The notes: a model not told the origin generated them from the letters alone. 64,000 nucleotides of DNA from Enterobacter soli ATCC BAA-2102 (GCF_001654845.1 NZ_LXES01000048.1:1-64000), one strand, 5' to 3'. Counted from the stretch's first letter, positions 51,777 to 61,196 are shown. Numbers and translations: made by a program.

Positions 51777-53201
51777 TTATGCCAGCTTAGGGAATGTCGC
51801 GACTTTTTTTTGGAAACGTTGCTCCGTATCCCGCGGCGTGATACTGCGCAGGTCGCGAATAAAATGCGACTGCCAGTGGTTGATGTCATTTTTATGGATG
51901 GTTTCCATCATCTCAGCATGACGTGAAATACGCTCAGTAAGCGGCATATTCAGCGCACGATCGAGCGCATTAGCCACATCATCGCGATCGTAGGGATTCA
52001 CGATCAGCGCAGAGGTCAATTCGTTTGCTGCCCCGGCAAACTGTGACAACACCAAAACACCAGGATCGGCAGGATCCTGCGCGGCGACATACTCTTTTGC
52101 CACCAGATTCATGCCGTCTCGCAGCGGTGTGACCAGCCCGACATCGGCATAGCGGAAAACTTTCATCAGGATCTTCCGCTCAAAATGCTGGTTTAAATAA
52201 AAGAGTGGCGTCCAGCCTAATTGCCCGTAACGACCGTTAATGCGCCCCGCTTCCGTTTCTAACTGATGACGAATGTCCTGATAGGCCTGCACTTCGCCAC
52301 GTGAGGTAGGCGCTATCTGGGTGTAGCGAATTTTACCGTGATGCTGAGGGAATTTTTCGAGCAGCGCTTCATAGGCAAGAAAACGCTCCGGCAAACCTTT
52401 GGAGTAATCCAATCGCTCAACCGAAAAGATATTCTTAACATGCTTGAGTTCATTCTTGAGCTGCGCCAGTTTTGGCGGCAACGGCCCCGCGGCCTGCCCG
52501 GCAATTTCATCAGGCTCGATGCCGATAGGGTACACATCGGTATGGAACGGTTTGCCCCACGCGGTATGCGACTTGCTGCCATTGGTTACCAGCCGGGTTT
52601 TGCCTGAGACGCTGTCGAGGAATGCCAGCCGGTCATTTTCGGTCTGAAACCCCAGCAGATCGTAGTCACATAACCCTTCCAGCAGCTCTTCATGTGGCGG
52701 CAGCGCGTTGAATATTTCAGGCGTAGGGAAAGGAATATGCAGGAAAAAGCCGATCCTGTTATTTACGCCGCGATTTCGCAGCTCTCTGGCAAAGGGGAGC
52801 AGATGGTAATCGTGCACCCATAAAATATCGTCGGGCTCAATTAATGGCAGCAGTTTATCCGCCAGCAGCGCATTAACGCGCATATAGCCCTCAAAGGATC
52901 CGCGCTGGAAGTTCACCAGATCCAGACGATAGTGAAACGCTGGCCATAACACGGCATTCGAGAACTCAGAGTAATACTCTTCGTAATCTTTCTCATTGAG
53001 GGCGAAGGATGCCCATGTGATGTTGCCCCGTGTCACTTTCTTCAGGGGCTTATCTTCATTGCTGATATCACCGCTCCAGCCAAACCACAGGCCTCCGGCG
53101 GCTTTTAAGGCACCTAACACCCCTACCGCCAGCCCCCCTGCGCCGGACTTCTTATCGTCCGGTGGCGCAATCCGGTTAGAGATGACGACTAAGCGACCCA
53201 T
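51777..53201 (-). CDS. otsA: Trehalose-6-phosphate synthase
   Basis: OtsA (474 residues) makes trehalose-6-phosphate from UDP-glucose and glucose-6-phosphate. This GT20 enzyme shows VISNRIAPP, WVHDYHLLPFARELR, ERLDYSKGLPERF and GMNLVAKEYVA. The start at 53201 gives the E. coli length and lies 26 bp inside otsB, so the pair is translationally coupled. otsBA responds to osmotic and stationary-phase stress (RpoS) in E. coli. Confidence 0.97.
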   Translation of the reverse strand: MGRLVVISNRIAPPDDKKSGAGGLAVGVLGALKAAGGLWFGWSGDISNEDKPLKKVTRGNITWASFALNEKDYEEYYSEFSNAVLWPAFHYRLDLVNFQRGSFEGYMRVNALLADKLLPLIEPDDILWVHDYHLLPFARELRNRGVNNRIGFFLHIPFPTPEIFNALPPHEELLEGLCDYDLLGFQTENDRLAFLDSVSGKTRLVTNGSKSHTAWGKPFHTDVYPIGIEPDEIAGQAAGPLPPKLAQLKNELKHVKNIFSVERLDYSKGLPERFLAYEALLEKFPQHHGKIRYTQIAPTSRGEVQAYQDIRHQLETEAGRINGRYGQLGWTPLFYLNQHFERKILMKVFRYADVGLVTPLRDGMNLVAKEYVAAQDPADPGVLVLSQFAGAANELTSALIVNPYDRDDVANALDRALNMPLTERISRHAEMMETIHKNDINHWQSHFIRDLRSITPRDTEQRFQKKVATFPKLA

Positions 53202-53970
53202 ACTGGCTCCTCCCGCTGTGTTGTGCGATTTGCTGATTAGCGACATCCGTTATCCACTGCCAGACGCTGCCGACATTACCCAGACGCCATACGGCGTTTG
53301 TTTCACCCGGCCCAACTTTTACCGACATGCCGTTGGCCCGGTTGACGACCGCAAACCCGGCTTCATCCGTGAGATCATCCCCCACAAATACCGGTGTCCG
53401 GCCTTTAAATGGCGGGGTTCCCATAAAGGCACTGATTGCCGCGCCTTTGTTGATCCCGGCAGGTTTTATCTCGACCACACATTTCCCTGGCTGAAGCGCC
53501 AGCTGAGGATGTGCATCCACCAGCGTCTTTGCCAGCGCAAGCACTGCGACTTCATGCTGCGGCGCCTGGCGATAGTGCAGCGCAAAGGCCATGCCTTTGG
53601 CTTCAAGCTCAGTGCCCGCAAGCCGGGCAAGCTCAGACGTAAGCTGCGTGTGCAGCAGCGCAATTAAATCATCCGGGAGAGAAACAATATGGGTTTGGTC
53701 ATGGATGTCGCGGCGCTCCGCTCCGTGGACACCCGCCAGCGGAAAGCGATAAGGCCTGGCGAGCATATCCAGCTCGGCCATTGAGCGCCCTGATATCAAT
53801 GCCAGTGCTCCCTCATTCATCTGCGAGAGCTGATCCAACATCTGAAGAACCGCAGTGGGTATGACCACCTGGTCGGGATGCGGTTTTATCTCGGCGAGTG
53901 TGCCGTCGAGGTCAAAAAAGAATGCAAAGTGTCCGGGCAGTACAGGCGGTGCAGTTAACAGGTCAGCCAC
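53176..53970 (-). CDS. otsB: Trehalose-6-phosphate phosphatase
   Basis: OtsB (264 residues) dephosphorylates trehalose-6-phosphate to trehalose. HAD-family motifs are FFDLDGTLAEIKP (I), LISGRSM (II), and VFVGDDLTDEAGF (III/IV). It precedes and overlaps otsA. Upstream, 176 bp separate it from araH on the same strand. Confidence 0.97.
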   Translation of the reverse strand: MADLLTAPPVLPGHFAFFFDLDGTLAEIKPHPDQVVIPTAVLQMLDQLSQMNEGALALISGRSMAELDMLARPYRFPLAGVHGAERRDIHDQTHIVSLPDDLIALLHTQLTSELARLAGTELEAKGMAFALHYRQAPQHEVAVLALAKTLVDAHPQLALQPGKCVVEIKPAGINKGAAISAFMGTPPFKGRTPVFVGDDLTDEAGFAVVNRANGMSVKVGPGETNAVWRLGNVGSVWQWITDVANQQIAQHSGRSQYGSLSRHL

Positions 53971-54065
53971 CCTCTTCCTCCTTACAGGGTTGTGTGAGGT
54001 AAAACCGTTACCCCATCATTAGCCATGTAAGTATAGACAGTGTGACGTTGCTCGCCATTCAGGAA

Positions 54066-54094
54066 CCCACCGGCCAGGGAAACTGGCCGGTGGG
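54066..54094. other. Strong GC hairpin between araH and otsB
   Basis: CCCACCGGCCAG, loop GGAAA, CTGGCCGGTGGG forms a 12-pair stem 53 bp past the araH stop codon. No T-run follows on either strand, so it may stabilise the araFGH mRNA end or act as a weak terminator. Confidence 0.6.
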
Positions 54095-54146
54095 TTAGAG
54101 GGTCAACTACAGTTATAAGTTGGGTCGTAAAAAGGTGGGAAATGGC

Positions 54147-55130
54147 TTAAACGGTACGCTTCGCTTTTTGCTTGTAACGGTCGAAGATTACCGCTGCCAG
54201 CAGGATCAGGCCGCGTACCACATACTGCGAGAACGGAGAGATGTTCAGCAGGTTCATGGCGTTTTCTACCGTCCCCAGAATCAGAATACCGGCCACCACA
54301 TATGAGATTTTTCCGATGCCGCCTTTCAGGGATACTCCGCCCAGAACACAGGCTGAAATCACAATCAGCTCATAACCGATAGAGGTCATTGGCTGGCCGC
54401 TGGTCATACGCGATGCCAGGATAATCCCCGCCGCTGCCGACACCAGCCCTGACAATACAAAGATGATGATCTTGGTGCGCACCACCGGTACACCCGCCAG
54501 ACGCGCGGCCTCTTCGTTACCGCCAATAGCCAGCGTATTGCGGCCAAAGGTGGTGCGGTTAAGCAGGAAGCCGAACAGGATAAGACAGGCCACCGTCAGC
54601 CAGATTGGCGCAGGCAGACCTAACCAGTTGGCATAACCCAGGGTAAAGAAGCGCTCGTCTTCAATCCCGACCGCTTTACCGTCAGAGATGATATAGGCCA
54701 GACCACGCACAATTTGCATCGTCGCAAGGGTGGTGATTAGCGCGTTGATCTTAAGGCGCGCAATCACGAAACCGTTCACCAGACCGCTTAACACCCCAAG
54801 CAGCAGACCGGCAAACACGCCAATCCACAGGCTTTCGGTCATATTGATGACCACCGCCGTTGTGACGCCAGCACAGGCAATCACAGAGGCAACAGACAAA
54901 TCAAAATCGCCGGACGCCAGGCAGAACAGCATCCCACAGGCCACCATGCCAGACATGGAAATCGCCAGCCCCAGCCCCTTCATATTAATGAAGGTGGCAA
55001 AGTTCGGAACAAACAGGGAACAGGCGATGAACAGGGCAGCAAAAACCACCAGCATCCCATACTGATCCCAGATGCGGCCAAAACTGAATGCCGACTTCGG
55101 TGATCCAGATGTAGTAACAGAGGACATCAT
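54147..55130 (-). CDS. araH: L-arabinose ABC transporter permease
   Basis: AraH (327 residues) is the inner-membrane permease of the high-affinity arabinose importer, with eight to ten hydrophobic segments and the family stretch CLASGDFDLSVASVIA. It matches E. coli AraH along its length. It is the last gene of araFGH, 11 bp after araG. Confidence 0.97.
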   Translation of the reverse strand: MMSSVTTSGSPKSAFSFGRIWDQYGMLVVFAALFIACSLFVPNFATFINMKGLGLAISMSGMVACGMLFCLASGDFDLSVASVIACAGVTTAVVINMTESLWIGVFAGLLLGVLSGLVNGFVIARLKINALITTLATMQIVRGLAYIISDGKAVGIEDERFFTLGYANWLGLPAPIWLTVACLILFGFLLNRTTFGRNTLAIGGNEEAARLAGVPVVRTKIIIFVLSGLVSAAAGIILASRMTSGQPMTSIGYELIVISACVLGGVSLKGGIGKISYVVAGILILGTVENAMNLLNISPFSQYVVRGLILLAAVIFDRYKQKAKRTV

Positions 55131-55141
55131 TAACTCCTTAC

Positions 55142-56656
55142 TCAGGCGACAGCCTGGCTAACTTTAGGCATGGCGAGACTTAACGCCTGTTGTTCATTCG
55201 CCTGTTCATGAAGCAATTCACCGGCAATTTCACCTTCACGCATCACCACAATGCGGTCGGCAACCCCCAGCACCTCAGGCAGATCGCTTGAGGCGAACAG
55301 CACTGCCACACCGCGTTTTGCCAGTTCATAAATCACGTTATAGATTTCGTGTTTTGCCCCCACGTCGATCCCGCGGGTGGGTTCATCCAGCAAAATGACC
55401 TTCATATCTTCCGACAGCCAGCGGCCTAAGATCGCCTTTTGCTGGTTACCGCCGGAGAGGTTCATGATTAACTGCTCCGCCCCCGGCGTTTTGATATTTA
55501 ACGACCGGATGTGATGATCGGCGTTGCTCGACTCCCAGCCATCGTTAATCAGGCAGCCAGCGCGGATAAACTTACGTCTTGCTGAAATGTTGATGTTGTC
55601 GCGCACCGAGTGCACGGGAATGATCCCTTCTGCTTTGCGGTCTTCCGGACAGAGCATCATCCCTGCCCTGATGGCGTGAGCGGGTTTGCGGATATCGACC
55701 TGCTCGCCATCGATAGTGACTTGCCCTTCGGTGATACGCGTCCCGCCAAACAGCCCTTTCATTAACTCGCTGCGCCCCGCCCCGACAAGGCCAAACAGCC
55801 CAACGATTTCACCGCTGCGTACCGATAATGAAATCGGGGTACGCACGCCAGGCGCTTTGACGTTATCCAGACGCAGGCGTTCAGGGCCATACTCTCTGGA
55901 TTTCCAGTGATAAATGTCCCCCAGCTCGCGCCCGACCATCGCCTGCACCAGCTGATCGTGATTGACCTGCTGCATGTCGCTAAAGGTGCGCACATAACGC
56001 CCGTCTTTGAACACAGTAATGGCATCGCTAAGGGCGAAAATTTCTTCCATGCGGTGCGAAACGTACAAAATAATGCGGCCTTCTTTACGCAGCTCGCGTA
56101 TCACGCGGAACAAGTTTTCAATTTCGCGGGCAGAGAGCGAACTGGTAGGTTCATCAAAGGCAATAATCTTGGCATTACGCGCCAGCGCCTTCGCTATTTC
56201 CACCATCTGCCACTGGCCAATAGAGAGATACTTCAGGGGCGTTTGTGGATCGACATCCAGCCCAAGGTGTTTTAATTGCAGCCCCGCTTCATAATTGAGT
56301 AGCGAACGATTTACCACGCCGCTTTTGTGCGGAAGCTGGCCTAAATAGATGTTTTCAGCCACCGTCATTTCAGGGATCAGGTGCAGCTCCTGATAAATGA
56401 TAGCCACACCCGCATTCAGTGCGGCTGTGGTGTCGGCAAATGCCACCTCTTCGCCACGAATGGCAAGCGTACCGGTGGTTGGGGTGTAGTTGCCGCTGAG
56501 GATTTTCAACAGCGTGGATTTCCCCGCGCCATTCTCCCCCATCAGGGCGTGAACCTGGCCGGCATAGCAATCGAAGCTGATATCGGTCAGCGCGTTTACA
56601 CCGGGGAATGTTTTACCTATGCCGCGAAAAGAGAGATACGGTAAGGACTGTTGCAT
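55142..56656 (-). CDS. araG: L-arabinose ABC transporter ATPase
   Basis: The 504-residue protein has two fused ABC domains. The first has GENGAGKSTLLK (about 37), LSIGQWQMVEIA and IAFDEPTSSL; the second has the degenerate Walker A GLVGAGRSEL and LSGGNQQKA with ILLDEPTRGID. This is the usual arrangement of sugar importers. It lies between araF and araH. Confidence 0.97.
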   Translation of the reverse strand: MQQSLPYLSFRGIGKTFPGVNALTDISFDCYAGQVHALMGENGAGKSTLLKILSGNYTPTTGTLAIRGEEVAFADTTAALNAGVAIIYQELHLIPEMTVAENIYLGQLPHKSGVVNRSLLNYEAGLQLKHLGLDVDPQTPLKYLSIGQWQMVEIAKALARNAKIIAFDEPTSSLSAREIENLFRVIRELRKEGRIILYVSHRMEEIFALSDAITVFKDGRYVRTFSDMQQVNHDQLVQAMVGRELGDIYHWKSREYGPERLRLDNVKAPGVRTPISLSVRSGEIVGLFGLVGAGRSELMKGLFGGTRITEGQVTIDGEQVDIRKPAHAIRAGMMLCPEDRKAEGIIPVHSVRDNINISARRKFIRAGCLINDGWESSNADHHIRSLNIKTPGAEQLIMNLSGGNQQKAILGRWLSEDMKVILLDEPTRGIDVGAKHEIYNVIYELAKRGVAVLFASSDLPEVLGVADRIVVMREGEIAGELLHEQANEQQALSLAMPKVSQAVA

Positions 56657-56690
56657 AACGACTCCGTGATTCCTGTAGTGTGTACGTCTG

Positions 56691-56714
56691 GCCCCTCATG
56701 GCGACATGAGGGGC
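56691..56714. other. Hairpin between araF and araG
   Basis: GCCCCTCATG-GCGA-CATGAGGGGC is a perfect ten-pair stem in the 76-bp araF-araG gap, without a T-run. Such intercistronic stems stabilise the upstream mRNA, which would give more AraF binding protein than AraG and AraH; this effect is inferred. Confidence 0.7.
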
Positions 56715-56732
56715 ACAATCACAGCGAATGAC

Positions 56733-57725
56733 TTATGACTTACCGCCCAGTCCTTTTTTCGCCAGCTCCTCTTTGAAGTTATCGCGTGTGATCAGCACCA
56801 CATCGGTCACTTCGGTGAATTTCGGCGGTTCCGCCCCTTTGGTCACCCAGTTGTAGAGCATCTCACTGGATTTATAGCCGTGTACGTCCGGGCTTGGCAG
56901 CAGAGAGCCATAGAAGCCGGTAGCCTGGGCTTTAGAGAGTTCACTTACGGCGTCAACACCGTTGATACCAATACCGATAACATCTGGTGCTTTGAAGCCC
57001 TGGCCTTCTGTTGCACGCACACCACCGAGCACGGTGTTGTCGTTCATACCGACCACCAGCCAGTGTTTCACTTCAGGATGCTGTACCAGCATGGAGTTAG
57101 CCGCATCAAACGCACCCGGGATGTCGTTGGATTTGGTCGGCACTTTGTAGATCTGTTTTTCAGGGAAACCGGCCGCTTTCAGGGCATCCATTGAACCGGT
57201 GGTACGGCGACGGGCAGTGTCCAGTTCATCCGCGGTAATGGCCATCACGCCTGTTTCTTTCACGTCCCAGCCGCGTTTTTGCATCTCTTTATAGAGTTCC
57301 TGCCCCTGGCGTTCACCGATTTTGGTGGCTGCCATCATCACCAGCGGCACGGTGTCCATTGGTTTGCCTTTGGCATTGACGAACTGGTCATCAACGGCGA
57401 TGACTTTCATGCCATAACCACGCGCTTTTGCGGCAATCGCGGAACCGAGTTTTGGATCAGGCGTACAGATGACGAATCCTTTCGCGCCGCTGGCTGCCAG
57501 GCTATCAATGGCATTCAGGGTCTTTTCACCGTCCGGCACCGCAATTTTAATGACGTCAAAACCTAAATCTTTCCCGGCTTTATCAGCGAATTTCCATTCT
57601 GTCTGGAACCAGGGTTCTTCAGGTTGTTTTACCAAAAAACCGAGTTTTAAATTTTCTGCGATAGCGGATTGTGACATAACAGCAGCCAGTCCAACGGCCG
57701 CCAGAGCTTTAGTAAATTTGTGCAT
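56733..57725 (-). CDS. araF: L-arabinose-binding periplasmic protein
   Basis: AraF (330 residues) captures L-arabinose in the periplasm. The signal peptide KFTKALAAVGLAAVMSQSAIA is followed by a mature protein starting ENLKLGFLVKQ, nearly identical to E. coli AraF, with one extra C-terminal serine. The ATG at 57725 is chosen; a start seven codons upstream would precede the signal peptide. It heads araFGH, with AraC half-sites in the upstream gap. Confidence 0.97.
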   Translation of the reverse strand: MHKFTKALAAVGLAAVMSQSAIAENLKLGFLVKQPEEPWFQTEWKFADKAGKDLGFDVIKIAVPDGEKTLNAIDSLAASGAKGFVICTPDPKLGSAIAAKARGYGMKVIAVDDQFVNAKGKPMDTVPLVMMAATKIGERQGQELYKEMQKRGWDVKETGVMAITADELDTARRRTTGSMDALKAAGFPEKQIYKVPTKSNDIPGAFDAANSMLVQHPEVKHWLVVGMNDNTVLGGVRATEGQGFKAPDVIGIGINGVDAVSELSKAQATGFYGSLLPSPDVHGYKSSEMLYNWVTKGAEPPKFTEVTDVVLITRDNFKEELAKKGLGGKS

Positions 57726-57852
57726 GGTAAACTCCAGCTTTAGCATTCTTTTCTGTAGGGAATATTTGCGTGCTTCTTATTTAATCGGACTTAAAACAAG
57801 GCATTAGCGCTTACCTCGTCATAAGCGTTAGTGCTGGTGATAGTTTTAGCGG

Positions 57853-57869
57853 GAAATTAATCATCCATA
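57853..57869 (+). promoter_or_regulatory. AraC half-site A
   Basis: GAAATTAATCATCCATA resembles the araI1 half-site TAGC-N7-TCCATA in its right half (TT..ATCCATA). It is about 128 bp upstream of araF and is oriented opposite to araF transcription. Confidence 0.5.
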
Positions 57870-57971
57870 AGAGAGCGCCATCACACCGCAGAATTACAGT
57901 AATTGCGTACATAAATTCAGCGGAAAATGACATAAAAACGGCAGATATTGTCGGACAAATGAAAGGCAGCT

Positions 57972-57988
57972 AAGCAGAATTATCCATA
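57972..57988 (+). promoter_or_regulatory. AraC half-site B
   Basis: AAGCAGAATTATCCATA matches the half-site pattern (A)AGCA...TTATCCATA well, with both conserved blocks present. It is 119 bp from half-site A in the same orientation, a distance compatible with DNA looping. Confidence 0.55.
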
Positions 57989-58041
57989 AGGTCAGCTAAG
58001 AAATCCCTGTAAGCCGGACGCCATAACGCCCGGCCAGAAAA

Positions 58042-58599
58042 TTACCAGGCGTAATAGATGTGATCGGCGTGATCGCGCACCGGAATTTCATCACCCAGCA
58101 GACGCGCAGAAAGGGTCAGCGCAAAATCAAAGGCGTGTCCAAGCCCTTTACCACTGATAAGATTTTGGTCCTCCACCACTGGCGCATCGACATAGACGCC
58201 GTCACTGACCTGCTGCCATAAATCACCAGAGCAAACGTAACGACGTCCCTTCAGCAGGCCATTCGCGCCGAGCACCCGGGCGGCGGCAGAGCAGATCGGG
58301 CAGATAAATTTGCCGCTTTCATCATGCGCCGCGACAAAGCGCAGGACATCCCGGTTGGCCGCCAGATTTACGCTCCCCTGCGGCCCACCAGGCAACACGA
58401 TGGCGTCATACAGCGTATCAATGCGTTCCAGCAACGTGCTGTCTGCCACCATGGGGATATTGTGGTAGCTCACCACAGCACGAGACTCCGCACAGGCAAG
58501 CGTTTCCACTTCAATATTCATACGACGCAGAATATCAATCGTAATAATTGCTTCCGCTTCTTCAAACCCTGGTGCCAGCAGCACCGCAACCTTAACCAT
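58042..58599 (-). CDS. DJ-1/PfpI family protein
   Basis: The 185-residue protein has the DJ-1/ThiJ flavodoxin-like fold with the acid in LLAPGFEEAEAI (E17 region), the nucleophile cysteine in FICPICSAAARVLG (about 104) and LPGGPQGSVNL. Members include YajL, glyoxalase III and amidases; which activity applies here is unknown. The ATG at 58599 follows GCGAGGTGAAA; a further upstream ATG (58641) adds 14 residues without homology. It is absent from this position (araF-ftnB) in E. coli K-12. Confidence 0.85.
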   Translation of the reverse strand: MVKVAVLLAPGFEEAEAIITIDILRRMNIEVETLACAESRAVVSYHNIPMVADSTLLERIDTLYDAIVLPGGPQGSVNLAANRDVLRFVAAHDESGKFICPICSAAARVLGANGLLKGRRYVCSGDLWQQVSDGVYVDAPVVEDQNLISGKGLGHAFDFALTLSARLLGDEIPVRDHADHIYYAW

Positions 58600-59149
58600 T
58601 TTCACCTCGCCATTGAATAAAAACATAAAACGATGTTTCATTTTTTCATAATGCGCGAGAGCAAACTTCCGTTCAGATCACAGAAACGGGCACAAGGAAG
58701 AAAAATGATCTGGCGCAATTTTTCGATAACATCATATATTTCCGGAAAGATATATTGTTTCTCCATTGATTATCGCGTTGCACATCACATCCATCCGCCT
58801 GTTATTTTCTCATTGTGATAATCTATATAATAAATAATTAAAACGTTTAATTTCAATAAGTTAATAAACAAATGAATGTGTACTCCTGTTTAGGTATTTA
58901 AACTATATTAAAATTTGTAATGTAACGTAAAACAAACGGTCTTAAGAGTTTTCTTAATCACCTGACAAGGGTATGCTTATTTGTATCGAACACAGGATGT
59001 GAATATTCGAGAACATTCAGTAAATGCAGAATATCTCTATTCTGCTCTCCGTTATCGTGCGCTGATTACGTTGTGCGGTAAGCATCTACAACCTGCCGAG
59101 CCAGGTTAAGCAGCGGGCATTCGTGTCCACAGTAAATAAGGATATTAGT
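58600..59149. other. AT-rich gap between pfpI-like gene and ftnB
   Basis: About 550 bp of AT-rich DNA with poly-A/T tracts separate two divergent genes. A 61-codon open frame at 58633-58818 lacks a ribosome binding site and recognisable similarity. No RNA gene or repeat was recognised. Confidence 0.5.
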
Positions 59150-59653
59150 ATGGCTACCCAAGCGATGATTCAGAAACTTAATGCCCAGATGAATCTTGAG
59201 TTTTACGCCTCTAATCTGCATTTGTATTTGAGCGACTGGTGCTCTGAGAACAGTCTCAACGGTACCGCCACCTTCTTTCGCTCGCAGGCGCAAAGTAATG
59301 TCACCCATATGATGCGTGTCTTTGATTTTATGAAACATGTTGGGGCTAACCCTATCGTTAAAGCCATTGACATGATGGAAGACGATTACTCCTGCCTGGA
59401 AGAGCTTTTCCAGAAAACGCTGGAAGAGTATGAACAGCGTTGCACCACGCTAAACCGCCTGGCAGATGAAGCCAAAGCACAGAAAGACAGCACTACGCTG
59501 CATTTCTTGCAGGATATGGGCAAAGAGCAGCAGCAAGATGGTGTGTTGCTGAAAACCCTCGCGGCTGAGATCCATAATGCGAAACGTGCCGGATTATGCC
59601 CGGAACAGACTGACCGCCATTTACTCGATATTGTGAATTATCAGCACCACTGA
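59150..59653 (+). CDS. ftnB: Ferritin-like protein FtnB
   Basis: The 167-residue protein is closer to E. coli FtnB than to FtnA (MATQAMIQKLNAQMN; FYASNLHLYLSDWCSENSLNG). Of the FtnA ferroxidase ligands, the glutamate in NLEFYAS remains, but the EE pair before the histidine is replaced (SNVTHMM), while the histidine itself is kept. In Salmonella, FtnB helps repair iron-sulfur enzymes after oxidative stress. The ATG at 59150 gives the E. coli length; nine upstream codons are rejected. Confidence 0.93.
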   Translation: MATQAMIQKLNAQMNLEFYASNLHLYLSDWCSENSLNGTATFFRSQAQSNVTHMMRVFDFMKHVGANPIVKAIDMMEDDYSCLEELFQKTLEEYEQRCTTLNRLADEAKAQKDSTTLHFLQDMGKEQQQDGVLLKTLAAEIHNAKRAGLCPEQTDRHLLDIVNYQHH

Positions 59654-59810
59654 TCCGGCAGCCTGCATCTTCTTCCCGGTGCAGGCGCCCTTCTTTCTTA
59701 TCAACTCCCTGCTTTTTCTGACATTTAACAAATCAGATCTCGCTCCCAATGAATATCCCCACATCATGTAATGATTTGCGTAATTTCATTATCATTGACG
59801 AGGGAGCTTC

Positions 59811-61154
59811 ATGATTACCATCGAGTTTATTGTCATTATCCTCTGCCTGCTGGCGGGAACGCGGTTCGGCGGCATGGGTCTTGGCCTGATAAGCGGCATC
59901 GGTCTGTTCATTTTGTGTTTTGTCTTTGGCCTGCAACCGGGTAAACCTCCGGTTGACGTAATGCTGACGATCCTCGCCGTTATTGGCTGTGCGGCCACGT
60001 TGCAGACCGCGGGCGGCCTGAATGTGATGATGCAATTCGCCGAGCGGCTGTTGCGTAAACACCCGCAGCACATCACGCTCCTGGCTCCTTTTACCACCTG
60101 GATGCTGACGTTTTTATGCGGGACCGGACATGTGGTTTACACCATGTTTCCCATCATTGCCGATATCGCGCTGAAAAAAGGCATTCGTCCTGAACGCCCT
60201 ATGGCGGTGGCCTCTGTGGCCTCACAAATGGCAATCACCGCGTCCCCGGTGTCCGTGGCGGTGGTTTCTCTGGTGTCTATTCTGGGTGCGCAGCATGGAA
60301 TTGGGCACGCCTGGGGGATCCTCGAAATCCTGGCAGTATCAGTTCCCGCCTCTCTCTTTGGCGTAGCTATCGCGGCGCTGTGGAGCCTGCGGCGCGGCAA
60401 AGACCTGGCCGATGACGCGGAGTTTCAGGAGAGGATCAACGATCCTAAACAGCGCGAGTTTATTTATGGCGGCACGGAAACGCTGATGAACCAGCGCTTT
60501 CCGAAACAGGCGTACTGGTCCACGTGGATCTTCTTTGCCGGGATTGCCGTAGTCGTGCTGCTGGGGGCGTTACCAGAGTTGCGGCCAGCCTTCGATGTGA
60601 AAGGGAAAATGACCGCCCTTTCCATGAACCTGGTCATCCAGATGATGATGCTGATTGCCGGGGCCGTGATGCTGGTCGCCTGTAAGGTCAATGCTGCCAC
60701 CATCTCAAACGGTGCCGTATTCAAAGCCGGGATGGTCGCGATTTTCTCGGTATTTGGCGTGGCATGGATGAGCGATACTTTCTTCCAGGCGCACCTGGAA
60801 GAGCTAAAAATGGCGCTTGAAGGCGTAGTGAAAAGTCACCCCTGGACGTATGCCATCGTGCTGTTTCTGGTTTCTAAACTGGTCAACAGCCAGGCCGCCG
60901 CGCTTACGGCAGTGGCACCGATGGGGTTAATGCTGGGTATCGATCCAAAAATGCTGATCGCTTTCTTCCCGGCCTCTTACGGCTATTTTGTCCTGCCCAC
61001 CTATCCAAGCGATCTGGCCTGTATCGGATTTGACCGTTCAGGAACCACGCGTATTGGCCGGTTTATCCTTAACCACAGCTTCATACTACCGGGGCTGATT
61101 GGTGTGAGTTGTGCGTGTGCGGCGAGTTATTTACTGGTGCAGACGTTCTTTTAA
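59811..61154 (+). CDS. C4-dicarboxylate antiporter, DcuA/DcuB family
   Basis: The 447-residue membrane protein has about 12 segments and is closer to DcuB than DcuA (LQPGKPPVDVML; LCGTGHVVYTMFPII; RPERPMAVAS; FDRSGTTRIGRFILNHSF). DcuB exchanges fumarate for succinate in anaerobic respiration. The ATG at 59811 follows ACGAGGGAGCTTC. No FNR site or DcuSR-type site was evident in the 157-bp upstream gap. It is not found between ftnB and yecJ in E. coli K-12, so this is a paralogue or relocated copy. Confidence 0.9.
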   Translation: MITIEFIVIILCLLAGTRFGGMGLGLISGIGLFILCFVFGLQPGKPPVDVMLTILAVIGCAATLQTAGGLNVMMQFAERLLRKHPQHITLLAPFTTWMLTFLCGTGHVVYTMFPIIADIALKKGIRPERPMAVASVASQMAITASPVSVAVVSLVSILGAQHGIGHAWGILEILAVSVPASLFGVAIAALWSLRRGKDLADDAEFQERINDPKQREFIYGGTETLMNQRFPKQAYWSTWIFFAGIAVVVLLGALPELRPAFDVKGKMTALSMNLVIQMMMLIAGAVMLVACKVNAATISNGAVFKAGMVAIFSVFGVAWMSDTFFQAHLEELKMALEGVVKSHPWTYAIVLFLVSKLVNSQAAALTAVAPMGLMLGIDPKMLIAFFPASYGYFVLPTYPSDLACIGFDRSGTTRIGRFILNHSFILPGLIGVSCACAASYLLVQTFF

Positions 61155-61164
61155 AAGCCTCTCC

Positions 61165-61196
61165 GGGCGACAGTTCTGTCGCCCTTCGACGTTTTT
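61165..61196 (+). terminator. Possible terminator after the dcuB-like gene
   Basis: GGGCGACA-GTTC-TGTCGCCC is a perfect eight-pair stem 11 bp past the stop codon; TTTTT follows after an eight-base spacer (61192-61196), so termination may be weak. Confidence 0.55.

Larger units (their letters stand above)
57726..58041. promoter_or_regulatory. araFGH control region
   Basis: This 316-bp gap contains two AraC-type half-sites, at 57853-57869 and 57972-57988, both ending ATCCATA on the plus strand. It also covers the 3' end of the divergently unrelated pfpI-like gene, which is transcribed toward araF. A clear CRP site was not found by eye. Confidence 0.5.

Noticed and set aside
54066..54094. Intrinsic terminator after araH
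   Set aside because: The stem is strong but neither strand shows a T-run after it, so it is listed only as a hairpin.
58633..58818. 61-codon open frame between the pfpI-like gene and ftnB
   Set aside because: No ribosome binding site or recognisable similarity, and its start overlaps the leader of the opposite gene.
59654..59810. FNR site in front of the dcuB-like gene
   Set aside because: No sequence close to TTGAT-N4-ATCAA was found by eye.
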